Shown piece after piece: positions 1 through 10,349 of a stretch of 64,000 nucleotides of DNA. The DNA lies in NCBI GenBank assembly GCA_021820065.1, contig JAKAEE010000005.1, positions 20,781-84,780 on the forward strand. The letters are read 5' to 3'. The DNA comes from Bacteroidota bacterium (lineage in GTDB: Bacteria > Bacteroidota > Ignavibacteria > Ignavibacteriales > Melioribacteraceae). Position 1 is the stretch's first letter, and each line of letters starts with the position of its first letter. Position numbers and translations under genes: made by a program. The notes under the pieces were generated by a model that was not told the origin of the DNA, ran no database searches, and was given only the letters and a program-made list of their open reading frames with translations.

Positions 1-148
1 TGCATAAACTCCTCAAAATTTCTCAATCGTTAGATGATGAAACACCGGTTGGGATTCAAATCTGCCGGAAGAAAAGAAAAATATTTTTTTGAATCCCGGA
101 ATCATTTATTTCATCAAACCTAGAACAAATTAATTCTTAGGAGAAAAA

Positions 149-496
149 ATGTTACGAACCAATTTAACTCACGTACTTTCAGAACAAGAACATTCAAAGC
201 TTTTACAAGAAAATGAAAACGTTATGATCTGCTGCGGCAGAATGGGACCAATGTGCATTCCCGTTTATGAAGTAATGGAAGAACTGGAAAACGATTACAA
301 GAATGTAAAATTTGCCGATATGGAATTTGACTTGCCGGACGCGAAAGTCATTAGAAACCTACCTGACGTAAGAGGATTTCAAGGAATACCGTTCGTTATT
401 TATTACAAGAACGGAAAAGTTGTTAAAGCAACCAGCAGCATTCAAAGCAAAGATCAGATAACAGCAATTCTTGATGCTAATTTCGGCGGCAAATAA
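149..496 (+). CDS. Thioredoxin-like protein with atypical active-site region (MICCGRMGPMCIP)
   Basis: 115-aa ORF; thioredoxin-like C-terminal half (VRGFQGIPFVIYYKNGKVV with cis-Pro-type IP), Cys-rich motif at the expected active-site position, followed by thioredoxin reductase. Confidence 0.75.
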   Translation: MLRTNLTHVLSEQEHSKLLQENENVMICCGRMGPMCIPVYEVMEELENDYKNVKFADMEFDLPDAKVIRNLPDVRGFQGIPFVIYYKNGKVVKATSSIQSKDQITAILDANFGGK

Positions 497-515
497 AAAA
501 ACATAGAGCTTTGAA

Positions 516-1469
516 ATGGAAAATCATTTTGATGTAATTATTATCGGCGGCGGCGCGGCGGGGCTGACCGCCGGAATTTATCTTTCACGCGCAAAATTAT
601 CCGCTCTGATTTTGAACGAAGGCGCAATCGGCGGACAAATGGTTCTTACCCACGAGATTGCAAACTATCCCGGTATTGAAAACATTAGCGGATACGAACT
701 TGCACGCAACATGAAAGCTCAAGCGCAGAAATTCGGCTGCGTTATAAAATCAAATGTTAAAATTACGGAAATGGACTTGCGCGGAGAGTTCAAACGTGTT
801 GTCGTTGGCGGTAAAGATGTTTTCACTTCACATGCAGTTATAATCGCAACGGGAGGGAAATCCAGAACTATTGGCGCAATCCGTGAAGATGAATTCAAAG
901 GTAAAGGAATTTCTTATTGCGCAACATGCGACGGCGATTTTTTTCAAGACAAGGAAATAATTGTTGTCGGCGGCGGAAATTCGGCAATAGAAGAAGCCGT
1001 ATCGCTTACAAAATATGCATCCAAAGTTACTGTTGTTCATCAGTTCGATCACTTTCAAGCTTTGGAAAAATATGTTGAGGAGGCAAAGAATAATCCGAAG
1101 ATCAATTTTATCATGGAATCCAAAATCACGGAATTCACCGGCGCGGAAAAATTGGAAAGCGTTAAGATTCAAAATCAACGGACAAATGAAATAACCGAAA
1201 TGAAAATTGACGGCGTTTTTATTTTTATCGGTTACGTGCCCAACACTGAGAAACTGAATGGAATTATTCAACTGAATGAGCGGGAAGAGATTGTCGTTGA
1301 TGAAATTATGAGTACAAATGTTAAAGGTGTTTACGCCGCGGGAGATTCGATCAATAAACGTTACCGGCAAGTTACAACTGCGGTTGCTGACGGAACGATC
1401 GCCGCTCTTAGCGCCGCAGAGTATGTTAACAATTATAAAAAAGAATTAAGTCTTGTCACTTCAGATTGA
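516..1469 (+). CDS. trxB: Thioredoxin reductase (FAD/NADPH pyridine nucleotide-disulfide oxidoreductase)
   Basis: GGGAAGLTAGIYLSRA FAD motif, CATCDGDFF redox motif (CxxC), GGGNSAIEEA NADPH motif, AAGDSINKRYRQVTTAVADG. Confidence 0.93.
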   Translation: MENHFDVIIIGGGAAGLTAGIYLSRAKLSALILNEGAIGGQMVLTHEIANYPGIENISGYELARNMKAQAQKFGCVIKSNVKITEMDLRGEFKRVVVGGKDVFTSHAVIIATGGKSRTIGAIREDEFKGKGISYCATCDGDFFQDKEIIVVGGGNSAIEEAVSLTKYASKVTVVHQFDHFQALEKYVEEAKNNPKINFIMESKITEFTGAEKLESVKIQNQRTNEITEMKIDGVFIFIGYVPNTEKLNGIIQLNEREEIVVDEIMSTNVKGVYAAGDSINKRYRQVTTAVADGTIAALSAAEYVNNYKKELSLVTSD

Positions 1470-1476
1470 GAGAAAA

Positions 1477-1875
1477 ATGGAAACGAAAAATTTTAAGATA
1501 GCTTTTGCAACCGACGATGGAGCAACAATCAGCGCGCACTTCGGTCGTGCGAATTTCTATGAAGTAGTTGACGTTCAAAACGGTAAAGTGAGTGGGCGAG
1601 AGAAACGCGAAAAATCTTCTCATCATCACCAGCATAATCATCATGTTCACACGAACGGCGAAGATCATCAAAGCCATGAAGAACGTCATTTGCAGATGAC
1701 GCAGTCAATTCAAGACTGTGATTACGTTGTTGCGCGCGGAATGGGTTACGGAATGTATAATCATCTGAACGCGTTGGGCAAAACGGCAATCATTACAACA
1801 ATTTCAGATATTGATTCCGCCGCTATTGAAATAATCGACGGCTCAATTCAAAATCATATTGAGAAGCTGCACTGA
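1477..1875 (+). CDS. NifX/NifB-C-terminal-like (dinitrogenase iron-molybdenum cofactor family) protein with His-rich insert
   Basis: METKNFKIAFATDDGATISAHFGRANFYEVVDV typical of the family; ATG at 1477 preferred over the TTG at 1453; His-rich insert SSHHHQHNHHVHTNGEDHQSHEERH. Confidence 0.8.
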   Translation: METKNFKIAFATDDGATISAHFGRANFYEVVDVQNGKVSGREKREKSSHHHQHNHHVHTNGEDHQSHEERHLQMTQSIQDCDYVVARGMGYGMYNHLNALGKTAIITTISDIDSAAIEIIDGSIQNHIEKLH

Positions 1876-2565
1876 TTATTTTACGAAACGCATTCGGTAA
1901 CCAACGCCGGATTCGGTTGTGATGTATTTGGGATCTGTGTGGTCGTCTTCAATTTTTTTTCTGATTTGTCCAATGAAGACGCGCAGATACTGAGAGTTTT
2001 CTGTTGAAGACGGTCCCCAGATTTCTTTTAAGATAAATCCGTGAGTCAAAACCTTTCCCATATTTTTGAACAACAAAGCAAGAAGAAGATATTCTGTGTT
2101 GGTCAGTTTGATTTCTTTTTTGTTTTTGGTTACAACCCGGGAAGAATAATCAATTTTGAGATCACCGGTTGAAATCACGTTTTCTTCCGATGGCTGTTGA
2201 GTTCTTCTAATGCTGGCGCGAATCCGGGCAAGCAGTTCAGAAGAATTGAAAGGTTTGGTTAGATAATCATCCGCTCCAAGATCCAAAGCTTTCACAATAT
2301 CTTCTTCGGAATTTCTAACAGAAAGAATTATGATCGGGATGCTCGTCCATGTCCGCAATTCTTTAATTACGCTAAATCCGTCTCTATCCGGCAAACCGAT
2401 ATCCAAAATTATAAGTTGAGGGTGAGCTGTTGCAGCTTGAAGAATTCCATCTTTGGCGCAATCGGCTTCAACAACTTTATAATCCGAAGCTTCAAGCGTA
2501 ATGGATAAAACTTTTCTTATCTGAGCTTCGTCATCAATTACAACTATTGTGTTCTTAACGCTCAT
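1876..2565 (-). CDS. kdpE: KdpE response regulator (OmpR family)
   Basis: Receiver (VVIDDEAQIRKVL, LDIGLPDRDGF, LTKPF) plus winged-helix DNA-binding domain; follows kdpD. Confidence 0.93.
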   Translation of the reverse strand: MSVKNTIVVIDDEAQIRKVLSITLEASDYKVVEADCAKDGILQAATAHPQLIILDIGLPDRDGFSVIKELRTWTSIPIIILSVRNSEEDIVKALDLGADDYLTKPFNSSELLARIRASIRRTQQPSEENVISTGDLKIDYSSRVVTKNKKEIKLTNTEYLLLALLFKNMGKVLTHGFILKEIWGPSSTENSQYLRVFIGQIRKKIEDDHTDPKYITTESGVGYRMRFVK

Positions 2566-2572
2566 AGCGGCC

Positions 2573-5245
2573 TCAACTCTCGATTACAAATGGAATGCTG
2601 ATTGAAAAAAGGGCGCCGCCGCTTGGCCGGTTCGATGCCGAAATTGATCCGCCGTGCGCTTCGACAAATCCTTTCGAAATGGATAAACCCAAACCGGTTC
2701 CGCCGGCTTTCGTTCCGGGTATCCTGTAAAATTTATCGAATAACTTTTCTAAAGTTTCTTCAGGGAATCCTTTTCCGCTATCCGAAATATTTATGATGCA
2801 GTTATTATTCAACTTTTTTGCCTCGATGTAAATTTCGGATTGTTTCGGCGAATACTCAATCGAATTGTGAAGAATATTTCGAAGAGCCTGTTCCATCAAA
2901 CCGAAATCTAATTTCAGCAGCGGCAAATCTTCCTGAATGTTAATTTTAATTTTGCGCTCGACAATTTCACTTTTCATTCTATTCATAACGGAATTGATCA
3001 GGTCCGCAACAGAATACCAATCAAGTTTCAGCTTAAGATTGCCAGATTCCAGTCGAGCCATATCAAGTAAATTTTCCACAAGTCGATTAAGCCGGTCAGC
3101 GGCAATATTTATTTCTTCAAGGAGTTTATTAAGGATTGATTTGTTGTTGAAAATTTTCTGGTCGTTCAACGAACTTGCAACGCCGATAATTGTCGTGATC
3201 GGCGTCTTCAACTCATGCGATATCGAATTGAATAAAGTTTTATAAAGTTTTTCCGATTCCTGAACCAGCAGAGATTTTTTTGCAACATCATTCAGATACT
3301 CGCGCTCAACTGTATTTGCAATTTGCGAAAGAAAGGTATCGAGCAGACTTTCTTGATCGAACGAAAGCATCTGCAAATTAACAGTTTTAATCCCTACCAC
3401 GCCCAGACTTCCGCTTTTACTTTTCAACGGATAAAAAGTGAAGCTGCTTAACGAAAGTGTGTTTGAAAATCTTCCGGCTTTCTGTCCGTTCATAAAAACC
3501 CAATTAGCAATGTGCCATTCGTTGTCATCGAGAGCTACTGTGCTGGAAGAATGCGGTTTCGTTCTTAGTTTATTTTCGGATTCGTAAAAAATAATAACAA
3601 CATCGGAATTGAACGTGCGCTTGATTTGATTGACGGTCACTTCGGCAATGTCGTTAAATGTATTTGCCGATGAGAGTTCTTTTGTAAGATTGTAAAGTGA
3701 TGAAGTTCTTTGTTCCTTCTGCTGAAGGAACAATTTCTGTTTACGAATTTTTGACGTGAGTAATCCGGCAACGGAAGCCACGATGAAATACATTATCAAC
3801 ATCAACGTGTCTTCAACCTTTGCGATTGTAAAAGTAAATTTGGGCGGAATGAAAAAGTAATCCCAGCAGAACGCACTTGAAAGCGCCGCAAGTAAAATCG
3901 GTCCCGGTCCAAAATTAAATAACGGAAGAATGCTGATCGTCAGTAGAAAAAGAAGGGAAACCGTTTGATAGCCGATATGATGTGAGACCGAATAAAAAAT
4001 TACAGTTAGAAGAATTATCAAGAGAAACGAAATTACATATCTATGAAAAGGAGACTGAGGTTTGAGAGTTTCGATCCATGCTGGTTTTTTGCCGGAAGTT
4101 TTTTCTCCGCCAACAACATAAACATCAATATCGCCGCTTCGACTCAATAACTCACGTACAAAACCTTTTTTAGACAGATTGCTTATTGAGTTTGATTCTC
4201 GGGTTTTGCCTATGATGATTTGTGTTACATTATTTTCCCTTGCAATTCTAACTAACGCGGAAATGATGTCTGTATCTTGCGTGGTAATAACTTCGGCACC
4301 AAGTTCTTTAGCCAGACTAAAATTTTCAGCGAGTGTATTCTTGTTTTCTTCGGAAATTTTTTGATTCGTTTCCACATACACAGCAATCCATGTTGCTTCC
4401 AACGAGTATGCTAACCGGCGCGTCCATCGAATCAAATTTGCGGAGAAGGGACTTGGCCCGATAGCAACCATTAATCGCTGTCCGGATTTCCAAACGATGT
4501 CAATGTTCTGCTCGGTTTTGTAATCCCGCAAATCTTTGTCAACTCTTTCGGCGGTAAGCCGCAATGCCATTTCGCGTAGCGCGGTAAGATTTCCTTTTCT
4601 AAAAAAGTTTTGAATAGCTAGCGAGGATCTCTCAACAGTATAAACTTTCCCTTCCGATAAACGTTCAAGCAGCTTATCAATTGTTATGTCGATCAATTCA
4701 ACTTCTTCCGCGCGGTCGAAAATCGAATCCGGCACCGTTTCTCGAACGGTTGTTCCAGTAATTTGATTTACAATTTCGGCGCGGCTTTCCAAATGCTGAA
4801 CGTTAAGAGTCGTGTAAACGTCAATCCCGTTGTTGAGCAATTCCAAAACATCCTGGTAACGTTTCGCGTGTCTGCTGCCGGGGATATTTGTGTGAGCTAA
4901 TTCGTCAACAAGAACCAAGGTGGGATTGAGTTTGAGAATCGCATCCAAATCCAATTCTTTGAAATATGAACCGCGGTACTCAATATTTTTAAGTTGAACG
5001 GATTCAAGACCGTCGAGTAATTCTTCCGTCTCGGTTCGTCCGTGAGTCTCAACTATGCCGATAACAACATTAACGCCGTCACGCCGGGCTTTCTGCGCGG
5101 CATTCAGCATTGAATAAGTTTTTCCAACGCCGGCGCACATTCCAAAAAATATTTTCAGTTTACCCAGAACACTTGCAGATTCTTCTTTCTTTATGCGGTC
5201 GAGAAGTTGATCCGGATCAGGTCGTTTTAATTCTTCGTCACTCAT
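2573..5245 (-). CDS. kdpD: KdpD sensor histidine kinase
   Basis: N-terminal KdpD domain (GKLKIFFGMCAGVGKTYSML, VDELAHTN), USP-like region, 4 TM, HisKA (SISHELKTPITTIIG) and HATPase_c. Confidence 0.96.
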   Translation of the reverse strand: MSDEELKRPDPDQLLDRIKKEESASVLGKLKIFFGMCAGVGKTYSMLNAAQKARRDGVNVVIGIVETHGRTETEELLDGLESVQLKNIEYRGSYFKELDLDAILKLNPTLVLVDELAHTNIPGSRHAKRYQDVLELLNNGIDVYTTLNVQHLESRAEIVNQITGTTVRETVPDSIFDRAEEVELIDITIDKLLERLSEGKVYTVERSSLAIQNFFRKGNLTALREMALRLTAERVDKDLRDYKTEQNIDIVWKSGQRLMVAIGPSPFSANLIRWTRRLAYSLEATWIAVYVETNQKISEENKNTLAENFSLAKELGAEVITTQDTDIISALVRIARENNVTQIIIGKTRESNSISNLSKKGFVRELLSRSGDIDVYVVGGEKTSGKKPAWIETLKPQSPFHRYVISFLLIILLTVIFYSVSHHIGYQTVSLLFLLTISILPLFNFGPGPILLAALSSAFCWDYFFIPPKFTFTIAKVEDTLMLIMYFIVASVAGLLTSKIRKQKLFLQQKEQRTSSLYNLTKELSSANTFNDIAEVTVNQIKRTFNSDVVIIFYESENKLRTKPHSSSTVALDDNEWHIANWVFMNGQKAGRFSNTLSLSSFTFYPLKSKSGSLGVVGIKTVNLQMLSFDQESLLDTFLSQIANTVEREYLNDVAKKSLLVQESEKLYKTLFNSISHELKTPITTIIGVASSLNDQKIFNNKSILNKLLEEINIAADRLNRLVENLLDMARLESGNLKLKLDWYSVADLINSVMNRMKSEIVERKIKINIQEDLPLLKLDFGLMEQALRNILHNSIEYSPKQSEIYIEAKKLNNNCIINISDSGKGFPEETLEKLFDKFYRIPGTKAGGTGLGLSISKGFVEAHGGSISASNRPSGGALFSISIPFVIES

Positions 5246-5828
5246 TTTTATTACTCAACTCATCCAATTTGATATTGAGCTTAAGCACGTTCACAATTTC
5301 CGATCCGAAAATTCCAAATTGCGGATACTCTGCAAGCGAATCTATCAAATTGTACAATTTCTCCTTCTGCAATTTATCAAAATTTCTCGCTTTACTTACT
5401 CTTTCGATTTGCAGCATGGCACTTGTCTTGGAAATGTCTGGATCGACCCCGCTGGCAGAGGCAAAAAGCATCTCCGATGGAATTTCATTTTGTTCGTTAA
5501 CGAAATTCAAATGAATGAAATTCTTCTTTCTCAATAGATACTGTTGAACAAGATCTTTGCTGGTTGGTCCAAGATTACTTGCGCCGGATGGCATTGGATT
5601 AAAATTAATGTATGAAGGTCGCGGCCAAAAATATTTTTCGCCGGTGAAATTCTGAGCAATCAAAAACGATCCTTTCACTTCGCCGTTTCTTACGTAGAGA
5701 CTTCCGTTGGCTTTATTGTAAAAAAATGTTTGCCCGATAAAGTAAATAACGAGCGGATAGATCAATCCCAGTGTAACGGTGAAAACAAGAAGAACCTTTA
5801 GCGAACTTATCAATGACTTTTTCAGCAT
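5238..5828 (-). CDS. kdpC: K+-transporting ATPase subunit C
   Basis: LISSLKVLLVFTVTLGLIYPLVI, FWPRPSYINFNPMPSGASNLGPTSKDL, SASGVDPDIS signature. Confidence 0.96.
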   Translation of the reverse strand: MLKKSLISSLKVLLVFTVTLGLIYPLVIYFIGQTFFYNKANGSLYVRNGEVKGSFLIAQNFTGEKYFWPRPSYINFNPMPSGASNLGPTSKDLVQQYLLRKKNFIHLNFVNEQNEIPSEMLFASASGVDPDISKTSAMLQIERVSKARNFDKLQKEKLYNLIDSLAEYPQFGIFGSEIVNVLKLNIKLDELSNKNE

Positions 5829-5838
5829 AACAAAAACC

Positions 5839-7950
5839 TCAAACCAATTTGAGTGAAACTAAAATCAAATCTATTAACTTGATACAAATGAAAGGAACAA
5901 GCAGTCCGCCGGCTCCGTAAACGAGAATATTTCTTTTAAGTAAATTCGCCGCACTCTCCGGGCGGTATTTTATTCCTTTCAAAGCAAGCGGGATTAGGAA
6001 AATGATAATGATCGCGTTGAAAATAATAGCGCTTAAAATTGCACTTTGCGGAGTTGCGAGATGCATGATATTTAGAACTGAAAGTGGTCCGTTAATTCCA
6101 TTGGTTGAAAAAAGTGAAAGCGCAATCGCCGGTATTATCGCAAAATATTTTGAAACGTCGTTTGCAATGCTGAACGTTGTTAACGCGCCGCGAGTCATTA
6201 ATAGCTGTTTTCCTATTTCTACAACTTCAATCAATTTGGTCGGATTGCTGTCGAGGTCGATCATATTTCCAGCTTCACGCGCGGCCTGCGTTCCGCTGTT
6301 CATCGCAATTCCAACGTCGGCTTGTGCAAGTGCTGGCGCATCGTTTGTTCCGTCGCCAATCATTCCAACCATTTTGCCGTGTGATTGTTCGTCGCGGATA
6401 CGTTTCAGTTTGTCCTCCGGCTTCGCTTCGGAAATAAAATCATCGACCCCGGCTTCTGCGGCAATTGCAGTCGCGGTTAATTTATTGTCGCCGGTAATCA
6501 TCACAGTTCTAATTCCCATTTTGCGAAGTTGAGCAAATCGTTCTTGAATTCCGCCTTTCACAACGTCTTTGAGTTGAATGACACCGAGAATTTTTTTGTT
6601 CTCGACGACAATTAGCGGTGTGCCGCCGGAAAGAGCAATGTCAACACCAATCATCTGGGTAAATAGAAATTCAGTTTGTGCGTTCAAGTTTATGTTGGTT
6701 TCTTTTGATAGATATTTTCTGATTGCTTCAAGCGAACCTTTTCGAATAATTCTTTCGCCGGAATCGTGAGTTGGAAGTATATTCACTCCGCTCATTTGCG
6801 TTTGCGCACTGAACGGAACAAATTGAGCTTTTAACTCGTGAATGTTTCTGCCGCGGATACCGAAACGTTCTTTTGCCAATACTACGATCGAACGCCCTTC
6901 GGGAGTTTCATCGGCAAGAGACGCAAGCTGCGCTGCATCAGCTAGATATTGCTCGGTTACGTCCGGCGCCGGAATAAATTCCGTTGCCATTCTATTGCCG
7001 AGAGTTATTGTGCCGGTTTTATCGAGCAAGAGAACATCAATGTCTCCCGCTGCCTCAACGGCTCTTCCACTCATCGCAATTACATTGTGCTGAAGCAATC
7101 GATCCATTCCGCTAATTCCAATTGCGCTCAACAGACCGCCTATTGTAGTTGGGATTAAACAAACTAGCAGCGAAACCAGAACCGGAATTGAAACCGAACT
7201 CACGTCCTGTGAAAGCGTGATGTTGTAGTAGTTCATAAAAAACTTAAGTGATACAACAACAACGAGGAAAACAATTGTGAGACCGGAAAGAAGAATTGAA
7301 AGCGCAATTTCGTTTGGAGTTTTTTTTCGCTTCGCATTTTCTACCAGCGCGATCATTTTGTCTATGTATGTCTCTCCGGGATTCGAGGTGACCCTTATTA
7401 CAATTTTGTCGCTCAAAACTTTTGTTCCGCCGGTAACGGCGCTTCTGTCTCCGCCGCTTTCTCTAATGACCGGTGCCGACTCGCCGGTGATTGCAGATTC
7501 ATCCACGCTTGCAATTCCGTCGATCACTTCTCCATCGGCTGGAATTGTATCGCCGGTTTCACACGCAACTAGATCGTTCTTTCGTAAATCGAGAGCCGTA
7601 ACTTCAATTTCTTTTGAATCGACAATCTTTTTTGCGAGCGTGTTTGTTCTGGATTTGCGCAAGTTCTCGGATTGTGCTTTACCTCTTCCTTCGGCGATCG
7701 CCTCTGCAAAATTGGCAAACAAAACTGTGAACCACAGCCAAATCGTAATTTGAAAATTGAACAGCGAAAAATTTCCGCCAACTAAATCTGCAACGAAAAT
7801 TAAAGTAGTCAAAAACGCGCCAATGCCGACAATGAATATCACCGGATTTTTGATAAGGTAAAACGGATTCAATTTTACGAACGAATCTAAAATAGCTTTA
7901 GAGATGATTGATTTATCAAAAAGCGGGGCAGTATGTTTTTTCGTTTCCAT
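5839..7950 (-). CDS. kdpB: K+-transporting P-type ATPase subunit B
   Basis: DKTGTIT phosphorylation motif, [29 protein letters not shown]. Confidence 0.97.
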   Translation of the reverse strand: METKKHTAPLFDKSIISKAILDSFVKLNPFYLIKNPVIFIVGIGAFLTTLIFVADLVGGNFSLFNFQITIWLWFTVLFANFAEAIAEGRGKAQSENLRKSRTNTLAKKIVDSKEIEVTALDLRKNDLVACETGDTIPADGEVIDGIASVDESAITGESAPVIRESGGDRSAVTGGTKVLSDKIVIRVTSNPGETYIDKMIALVENAKRKKTPNEIALSILLSGLTIVFLVVVVSLKFFMNYYNITLSQDVSSVSIPVLVSLLVCLIPTTIGGLLSAIGISGMDRLLQHNVIAMSGRAVEAAGDIDVLLLDKTGTITLGNRMATEFIPAPDVTEQYLADAAQLASLADETPEGRSIVVLAKERFGIRGRNIHELKAQFVPFSAQTQMSGVNILPTHDSGERIIRKGSLEAIRKYLSKETNINLNAQTEFLFTQMIGVDIALSGGTPLIVVENKKILGVIQLKDVVKGGIQERFAQLRKMGIRTVMITGDNKLTATAIAAEAGVDDFISEAKPEDKLKRIRDEQSHGKMVGMIGDGTNDAPALAQADVGIAMNSGTQAAREAGNMIDLDSNPTKLIEVVEIGKQLLMTRGALTTFSIANDVSKYFAIIPAIALSLFSTNGINGPLSVLNIMHLATPQSAILSAIIFNAIIIIFLIPLALKGIKYRPESAANLLKRNILVYGAGGLLVPFICIKLIDLILVSLKLV

Positions 7951-7966
7951 GCGTAAAAATTTTTTC

Positions 7967-9661
7967 TTAGAAAGTTATTTTTAAATTCATTAAAAGATGT
8001 TCCAATAATGGACCGATCGAGAGAACTGGAAAGAATGTCAGTGCACCAACAATTATTATCACGCCAAAAAGTAAAAACGCAAAAAGAAAATTATCCGTTG
8101 CCAACGTACCGGTTGTTGCCGGTGCAATGTTCTTCTTAACCAAGCTTCCGGCAATTGCAAGGATCGGAACGATAACTCCGTATCTGCCGATTATCATTGC
8201 TATCGACATGAGGACATTATAGAAATTTGTGTTAGTATTTAATCCGGCAAATGCGCTGCCGTTATTGCCGCCGGCGGAAGTAAATGCGTACAAAATTTCT
8301 GATAGACCGTGGGGACCTTTGTTGGATAAGCTTGATAACCCCGCATTGGAAACGACCGCTACCGCTGTGAAAACGAGAATTATTATGCTTGGAAGCAGAA
8401 CCGCGAGTATCGAAAATTTAATTTCATAAGCTTCAATTTTTTTACCGAAATATTCCGGTGTTCTTCCCACCATCAATCCGGAAATGAAAACGGTGATTAC
8501 GATGAACAAAAACATTCCGTATAAACCGGAACCGACACCGCCGAAAATAATTTCTCCAAGCTGAATGTTTAGCATTGCAACAAGTCCGGATACCGGCGAC
8601 ATACTGCTAATCATCGAGTTAACCGATCCGTTTGAAGCGACTGTTGTTGCGACAGACCAAAGAACGCTGTTGAAAATTCCGAAGCGAGTTTCCTTTCCCT
8701 CCATTAATTGATTCGTGTGGAAGATTGGATTGCTTGCCGTCTCGGATAAGTATGAAACGACAACTCCGATTAAGAAAACAGACAACATCACGCCGAAAAT
8801 GGTCCATGCATGTTTTTTCGATCCCAACATTTTGCCGTAAGTGAAAACAAGAGATGCGGGAATTAGTAAAATAGAAAGCACTTGTAGAAAATTCGAAAGC
8901 GGAGTTGGGTTCTCGAACGGGAAAGCGCTGTTAGTATTAAAAAATCCGCCGCCGTTTGTCCCTAGCTGTTTAATTGAAATTTGCGACGCTGCCGGTCCTA
9001 GCGGAATTGTTTGCGAAATGCCTTCAAGAGTTGTTTCCGTTACCGAATGATTAAATGTCTGAACAACGCCTTGCGAGATCAATATAATTGATAGAAGAAA
9101 TGATAACGGCAGCAGCACGTACAAAACTGCGCGGGTTACATCAACCCAAAAGTTGCCGAGATACTTTCCGTTGCGGGTTGCAATTCCTTTAATGAGCGTA
9201 ATCATAACGGCGATTCCGGTTGCGGCGCTCAAAAAGTTTTGAACAGTCATACCGATCATCTGAACAAAATAACTTAATGTTGTTTCGCCGGCATACGACT
9301 GCCAGTTTGTGTTTGTTGTAAAACTAACCGCGGTGTTCAGAGCCAAAAGAAGATTAACATTGGGAAGATGCTGTGGGTTAAGCGGCAAAGATTGTTGAAC
9401 AATTTGAATTATGAATAGAACCAAAAATCCGAGCAGATTGAAAATCAACAACTGAACCGCGTACTCTTTCCAATCCATTTGGTAACCGGAATCGATTCTA
9501 ACAAGACTATAAAATGCCGATTCGATTTTCGAGAAAACCGGAGATAAAAAATTTCTTTCTCCTTGAAAAACTTTTGCGAAGAAATTTCCCAATGGAACTG
9601 AAAAAGCAACAAGAACACCCACAAAGATTATTAATTGAATAAGATCCGTGATGTAACTCAT
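7967..9661 (-). CDS. kdpA: K+-transporting ATPase subunit A
   Basis: Polytopic protein with KdpA selectivity-filter-like segments ([39 protein letters not shown]). Confidence 0.97.
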   Translation of the reverse strand: MSYITDLIQLIIFVGVLVAFSVPLGNFFAKVFQGERNFLSPVFSKIESAFYSLVRIDSGYQMDWKEYAVQLLIFNLLGFLVLFIIQIVQQSLPLNPQHLPNVNLLLALNTAVSFTTNTNWQSYAGETTLSYFVQMIGMTVQNFLSAATGIAVMITLIKGIATRNGKYLGNFWVDVTRAVLYVLLPLSFLLSIILISQGVVQTFNHSVTETTLEGISQTIPLGPAASQISIKQLGTNGGGFFNTNSAFPFENPTPLSNFLQVLSILLIPASLVFTYGKMLGSKKHAWTIFGVMLSVFLIGVVVSYLSETASNPIFHTNQLMEGKETRFGIFNSVLWSVATTVASNGSVNSMISSMSPVSGLVAMLNIQLGEIIFGGVGSGLYGMFLFIVITVFISGLMVGRTPEYFGKKIEAYEIKFSILAVLLPSIIILVFTAVAVVSNAGLSSLSNKGPHGLSEILYAFTSAGGNNGSAFAGLNTNTNFYNVLMSIAMIIGRYGVIVPILAIAGSLVKKNIAPATTGTLATDNFLFAFLLFGVIIIVGALTFFPVLSIGPLLEHLLMNLKITF

Positions 9662-9671
9662 AAACGTCTGC

Positions 9672-9755
9672 CTAAAATTTTTCCGGTTTAATTAGAGTAT
9701 AGACTAAATACACTAACAGCAGGAATGCAATGCCGAGTGAGATAATATCAAACAT
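9672..9755 (-). CDS. kdpF: KdpF-like 27-aa small membrane peptide MFDIISLGIAFLLLVYLVYTLIKPEKF (not in supplied ORF list)
   Basis: Manual translation of the - strand between kdpA and the 90-aa ORF; single TM helix followed by the KPE(KF) ending typical of KdpF; correct syntenic position. Confidence 0.9.
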   Translation of the reverse strand: MFDIISLGIAFLLLVYLVYTLIKPEKF

Positions 9756-9761
9756 AACTTC

Positions 9762-10034
9762 TTACCATTTAAATATTTTTAGTATGAGGTATAACACAAC
9801 CCACAAGATGAAAAAAATTGTTAATGCGACAGCCGGAACAAAAAATACTAAGTAAGCAAATGAAAGAATGAAGGGCGGCATATTTTTGAGCTGTGCCGGC
9901 AAATCGGCAAAGAGGTCAGCATATTTATCCGGATGATTAACCGCAAGGAATATTGAACACAACACCCAAATTATGTACAATAACAAAAAAACATTTCGAA
10001 TATTAAGATGAAACTTGAACTTTGAGCTCATCAT
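9762..10034 (-). CDS. Small membrane protein (90 aa), apparent first gene of the kdp operon
   Basis: Two hydrophobic segments; stop is 6 nt before the kdpF start; same strand. Confidence 0.7.
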   Translation of the reverse strand: MMSSKFKFHLNIRNVFLLLYIIWVLCSIFLAVNHPDKYADLFADLPAQLKNMPPFILSFAYLVFFVPAVALTIFFILWVVLYLILKIFKW

Positions 10035-10117
10035 CGTTCCGTTATCTTCAACGAATTATTTTCTTGGTGATTCATCTTTATTAGCCCACTTCTCAGTGGC
10101 AAAACTAAATTTTGTTT

Positions 10118-10134
10118 TATAAACCGGCTGTAAA
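10118..10134 (-). promoter_or_regulatory. Candidate KdpE operator: TTTACA-GCCGG-TTTATA (- strand)
   Basis: Two direct 6-bp half-sites spaced by 5 bp, ~84 bp upstream of the first ORF of the kdp operon; resembles the known E. coli KdpE site (TTTATA-N5-TTTACA). Confidence 0.5.
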
Positions 10135-10349
10135 AAGATATACCTATTCCATAAAGATTTCATAAAGACGAAATAGACTTATAGGTTAGGAATGTCCGGG
10201 ATTAGCTGTTTCGGCAAGAATGAAATTGAAGTAAACAATTTTAAATATTAAATTGCACCACAATTTGAATGCGCTCTTCTCACCGTCATTCGCATCAAAT
10301 CCATCGACAATCATTCAGAAAATGAAACATATACTTTAGGAGTATAAAT

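Noticed and set aside
828-1370. 180-aa - strand ORF antisense to trxB
   Set aside because: Lies fully inside a well-supported gene, has low-complexity composition and no recognisable domain; typical shadow ORF. The same applies to the many other antisense ORFs in the track (e.g. 6002..6532, 7277..7753, 44017..44469).
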